A stretch of 7,081 nucleotides of DNA. Origin: Planctomycetota bacterium. Its GTDB lineage: Bacteria > Planctomycetota > Phycisphaerae > WQYP01. The position numbers and the translations under genes are program-made. Shown here piece after piece: positions 6,519 through 7,081 of the stretch. The stretch's first letter is position 1. Every line of letters begins with the position of its first letter. The notes under the pieces are model-generated. The model had not been told where the DNA came from. It did not search any database and saw nothing but the letters and a program-made list of their open reading frames with translations. Where the stretch lies: contig JAJYGE010000311.1 in assembly GCA_021785155.1 (NCBI GenBank), forward strand, positions 1-7,081, written 5' to 3'.

Positions 6519-6669
6519 TTCCGCGACACCGGGCCGCGGGAAACCAGAATGTTCTGCGCGGCATGGCCACTCCAAGCCGCTGCTTCCGTGCCTTAAATTT
6601 GCCGGCGACGTCCCATCCTGCGGCGTCGCCGGCCACTGCATAAAAGCCCCCGGCTTTCCGTGGCCGGCG
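6519..6669 (-). promoter_or_regulatory. Structured nrdJ leader with two mutually exclusive hairpins
   Basis: The 195-nt dcd-nrdJ gap carries dense inverted repeats. Read in the direction of transcription, hairpin A pairs 6669-6660 with 6636-6627 (10 bp, perfect) and holds a small inner stem (6657-6652 with 6648-6643). Hairpin B pairs 6633-6624 with 6610-6601 (10 bp, perfect, 13-nt loop). The two compete for bases 6633-6627, so only one can form at a time. A weaker stem (6592-6589 with 6563-6560, extended after a mismatch) and a 5-bp CCGCG/CGCGG stem (6539-6535 with 6525-6521) follow, the last starting 13 nt before the GGAG. This suggests an attenuator, riboswitch or translation-control leader. 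I find no cobalamin-riboswitch B12 box on this strand. Pairing is seen directly; regulation is inferred. Confidence 0.45.
6643..6657 (-). terminator. Possible weak terminator after dcd
   Basis: On the - strand AAAGCC, a GGG loop and GGCTTT form a 6-bp stem ending in TTTTA, 34 nt after the dcd stop. It sits in the loop of hairpin A. The T-run is partly inside the stem, so termination would be partial at best. It could separate dcd and nrdJ transcription or be one state of the leader switch. Confidence 0.3.
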
Positions 6670-6690
6670 GCAACGTTTGTAACCGATCAG

Positions 6691-7081
6691 TTAATCAACT
6701 TTAGGCAATGTCAGCCCGGGTTGATCCTGATATTTCCCCCGTTTATCCGCGTAACTGATTGAGCAAACTTGTTCACCACGCAAAAAAATTATCTGGGCGA
6801 TACCCTCATTGGCATAAATTTTTGCCGGCAAGGGCGTGGTATTGGAAATTTCAATGGTAACGCGCCCTTTCCACTCCGGCTCCAATGGCGTGACATTGAC
6901 AATAATACCGCAGCGGGCATAGGTGCTTTTACCCACGCATATCGCGAGGATATCGCGCGGAATCTCAAAATATTCCACTGTTTCACACAGGGCAAAACTG
7001 TTGGGAGGAATCAATACGAACCCACCCGGGCCGGCGTTCACATCCACAAAACTGCGCGGTGAAAAATGCTTCGGATCAACC
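6691..7081 (-). CDS. dcd: dCTP deaminase, 5' end cut by the window edge
   Basis: Deaminates dCTP to dUTP, which is then turned into dUMP, the precursor of dTMP. The frame runs without a start to the right edge; 129 C-terminal residues are visible of the ~185-200 usual for the family, so roughly 55-70 N-terminal residues lie outside. Numbering the visible residues from the edge, the nucleotide-binding signature is [21 protein letters not shown] (50-70), and GRVTIEISN (72-80) carries the catalytic glutamate (Glu77, equivalent to Glu138 of the E. coli enzyme). The C-terminal [11 protein letters not shown] (116-126) is the tail that closes over the substrate; its Asp replaces the Gly more usual in YQGQ. 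The gene lies 195 nt upstream of nrdJ on the same strand, which fits a dNTP-supply cluster. A bifunctional deaminase/dUTPase cannot be excluded from this part alone. Confidence 0.93.
   Translation of the reverse strand, partial: VDPKHFSPRSFVDVNAGPGGFVLIPPNSFALCETVEYFEIPRDILAICVGKSTYARCGIIVNVTPLEPEWKGRVTIEISNTTPLPAKIYANEGIAQIIFLRGEQVCSISYADKRGKYQDQPGLTLPKVD

Noticed and set aside
6545..6556. CAGAA-TG-TTCTG inverted repeat as an SOS (LexA) box
   Set aside because: Five-base arms with a 2-nt gap do not match the LexA site spacings I know; such short symmetry is expected by chance in GC-rich hairpin-dense DNA.
6496..6636. Extending NrdJ upstream by 47 codons to the ATG at 6636
   Set aside because: The added residues do not resemble the family, overlap hairpin sequence, and ATG 6495 has a well-placed GGAG and the expected N terminus.
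6632..6638. GCCACTG, a motif found in cobalamin riboswitches, near a B12-dependent enzyme gene
   Set aside because: It is on the + strand, whereas nrdJ is on the - strand, and no B12 box or other riboswitch core is seen. It is explained by the hairpin A arm.

Overview
This window looks like ordinary chromosome of a free-living bacterium with moderate to high GC. The best guess for lineage is the PVC group (Verrucomicrobiota, Planctomycetota, Lentisphaerota). That is an inference from the style of the HU protein, the bacterial-type pyruvoyl arginine decarboxylase and the long adenosylcobalamin-dependent ribonucleotide reductase; nothing in the window proves it. I see no rRNA, tRNA, insertion sequence, phage gene or CRISPR array.

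Layout from left to right. Positions 1-392 have no gene I can support but hold a lot of DNA symmetry: a nested inverted repeat at 5-106, a small palindrome at 112-124 and a perfect 20-bp palindrome at 167-186, followed by a pyrimidine-rich stretch with a repeated octamer. An ASCH-domain protein follows on the + strand (393-938). It converges with an HU-family DNA-binding protein on the - strand (1136-1441). HU is divergent from a pyruvoyl-dependent arginine decarboxylase homologue on the + strand (1699-2259). The decarboxylase converges with a three-gene - strand block read right to left: dCTP deaminase (dcd, cut by the right edge at 7081), then nrdJ for the class II ribonucleotide reductase (6495-2983), then a small two-helix membrane protein (2955-2398).

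How the genes fit together. dcd and nrdJ both serve deoxynucleotide supply: NrdJ makes all four deoxyribonucleotides with B12 and without oxygen, and Dcd turns dCTP into dUTP on the way to dTMP. The 195-nt gap between them contains two GC-rich hairpins that share one arm and so cannot both form, a layout seen in attenuators and riboswitches. The membrane protein starts 27 nt after nrdJ and is probably co-transcribed; its role is unknown.

The points most worth a second look are the arginine decarboxylase homologue, which has Gly where its family has the serine that becomes the pyruvoyl cofactor; the competing hairpins in front of nrdJ; and the structured left end. I found no clear case for a wholly new multi-gene system here.
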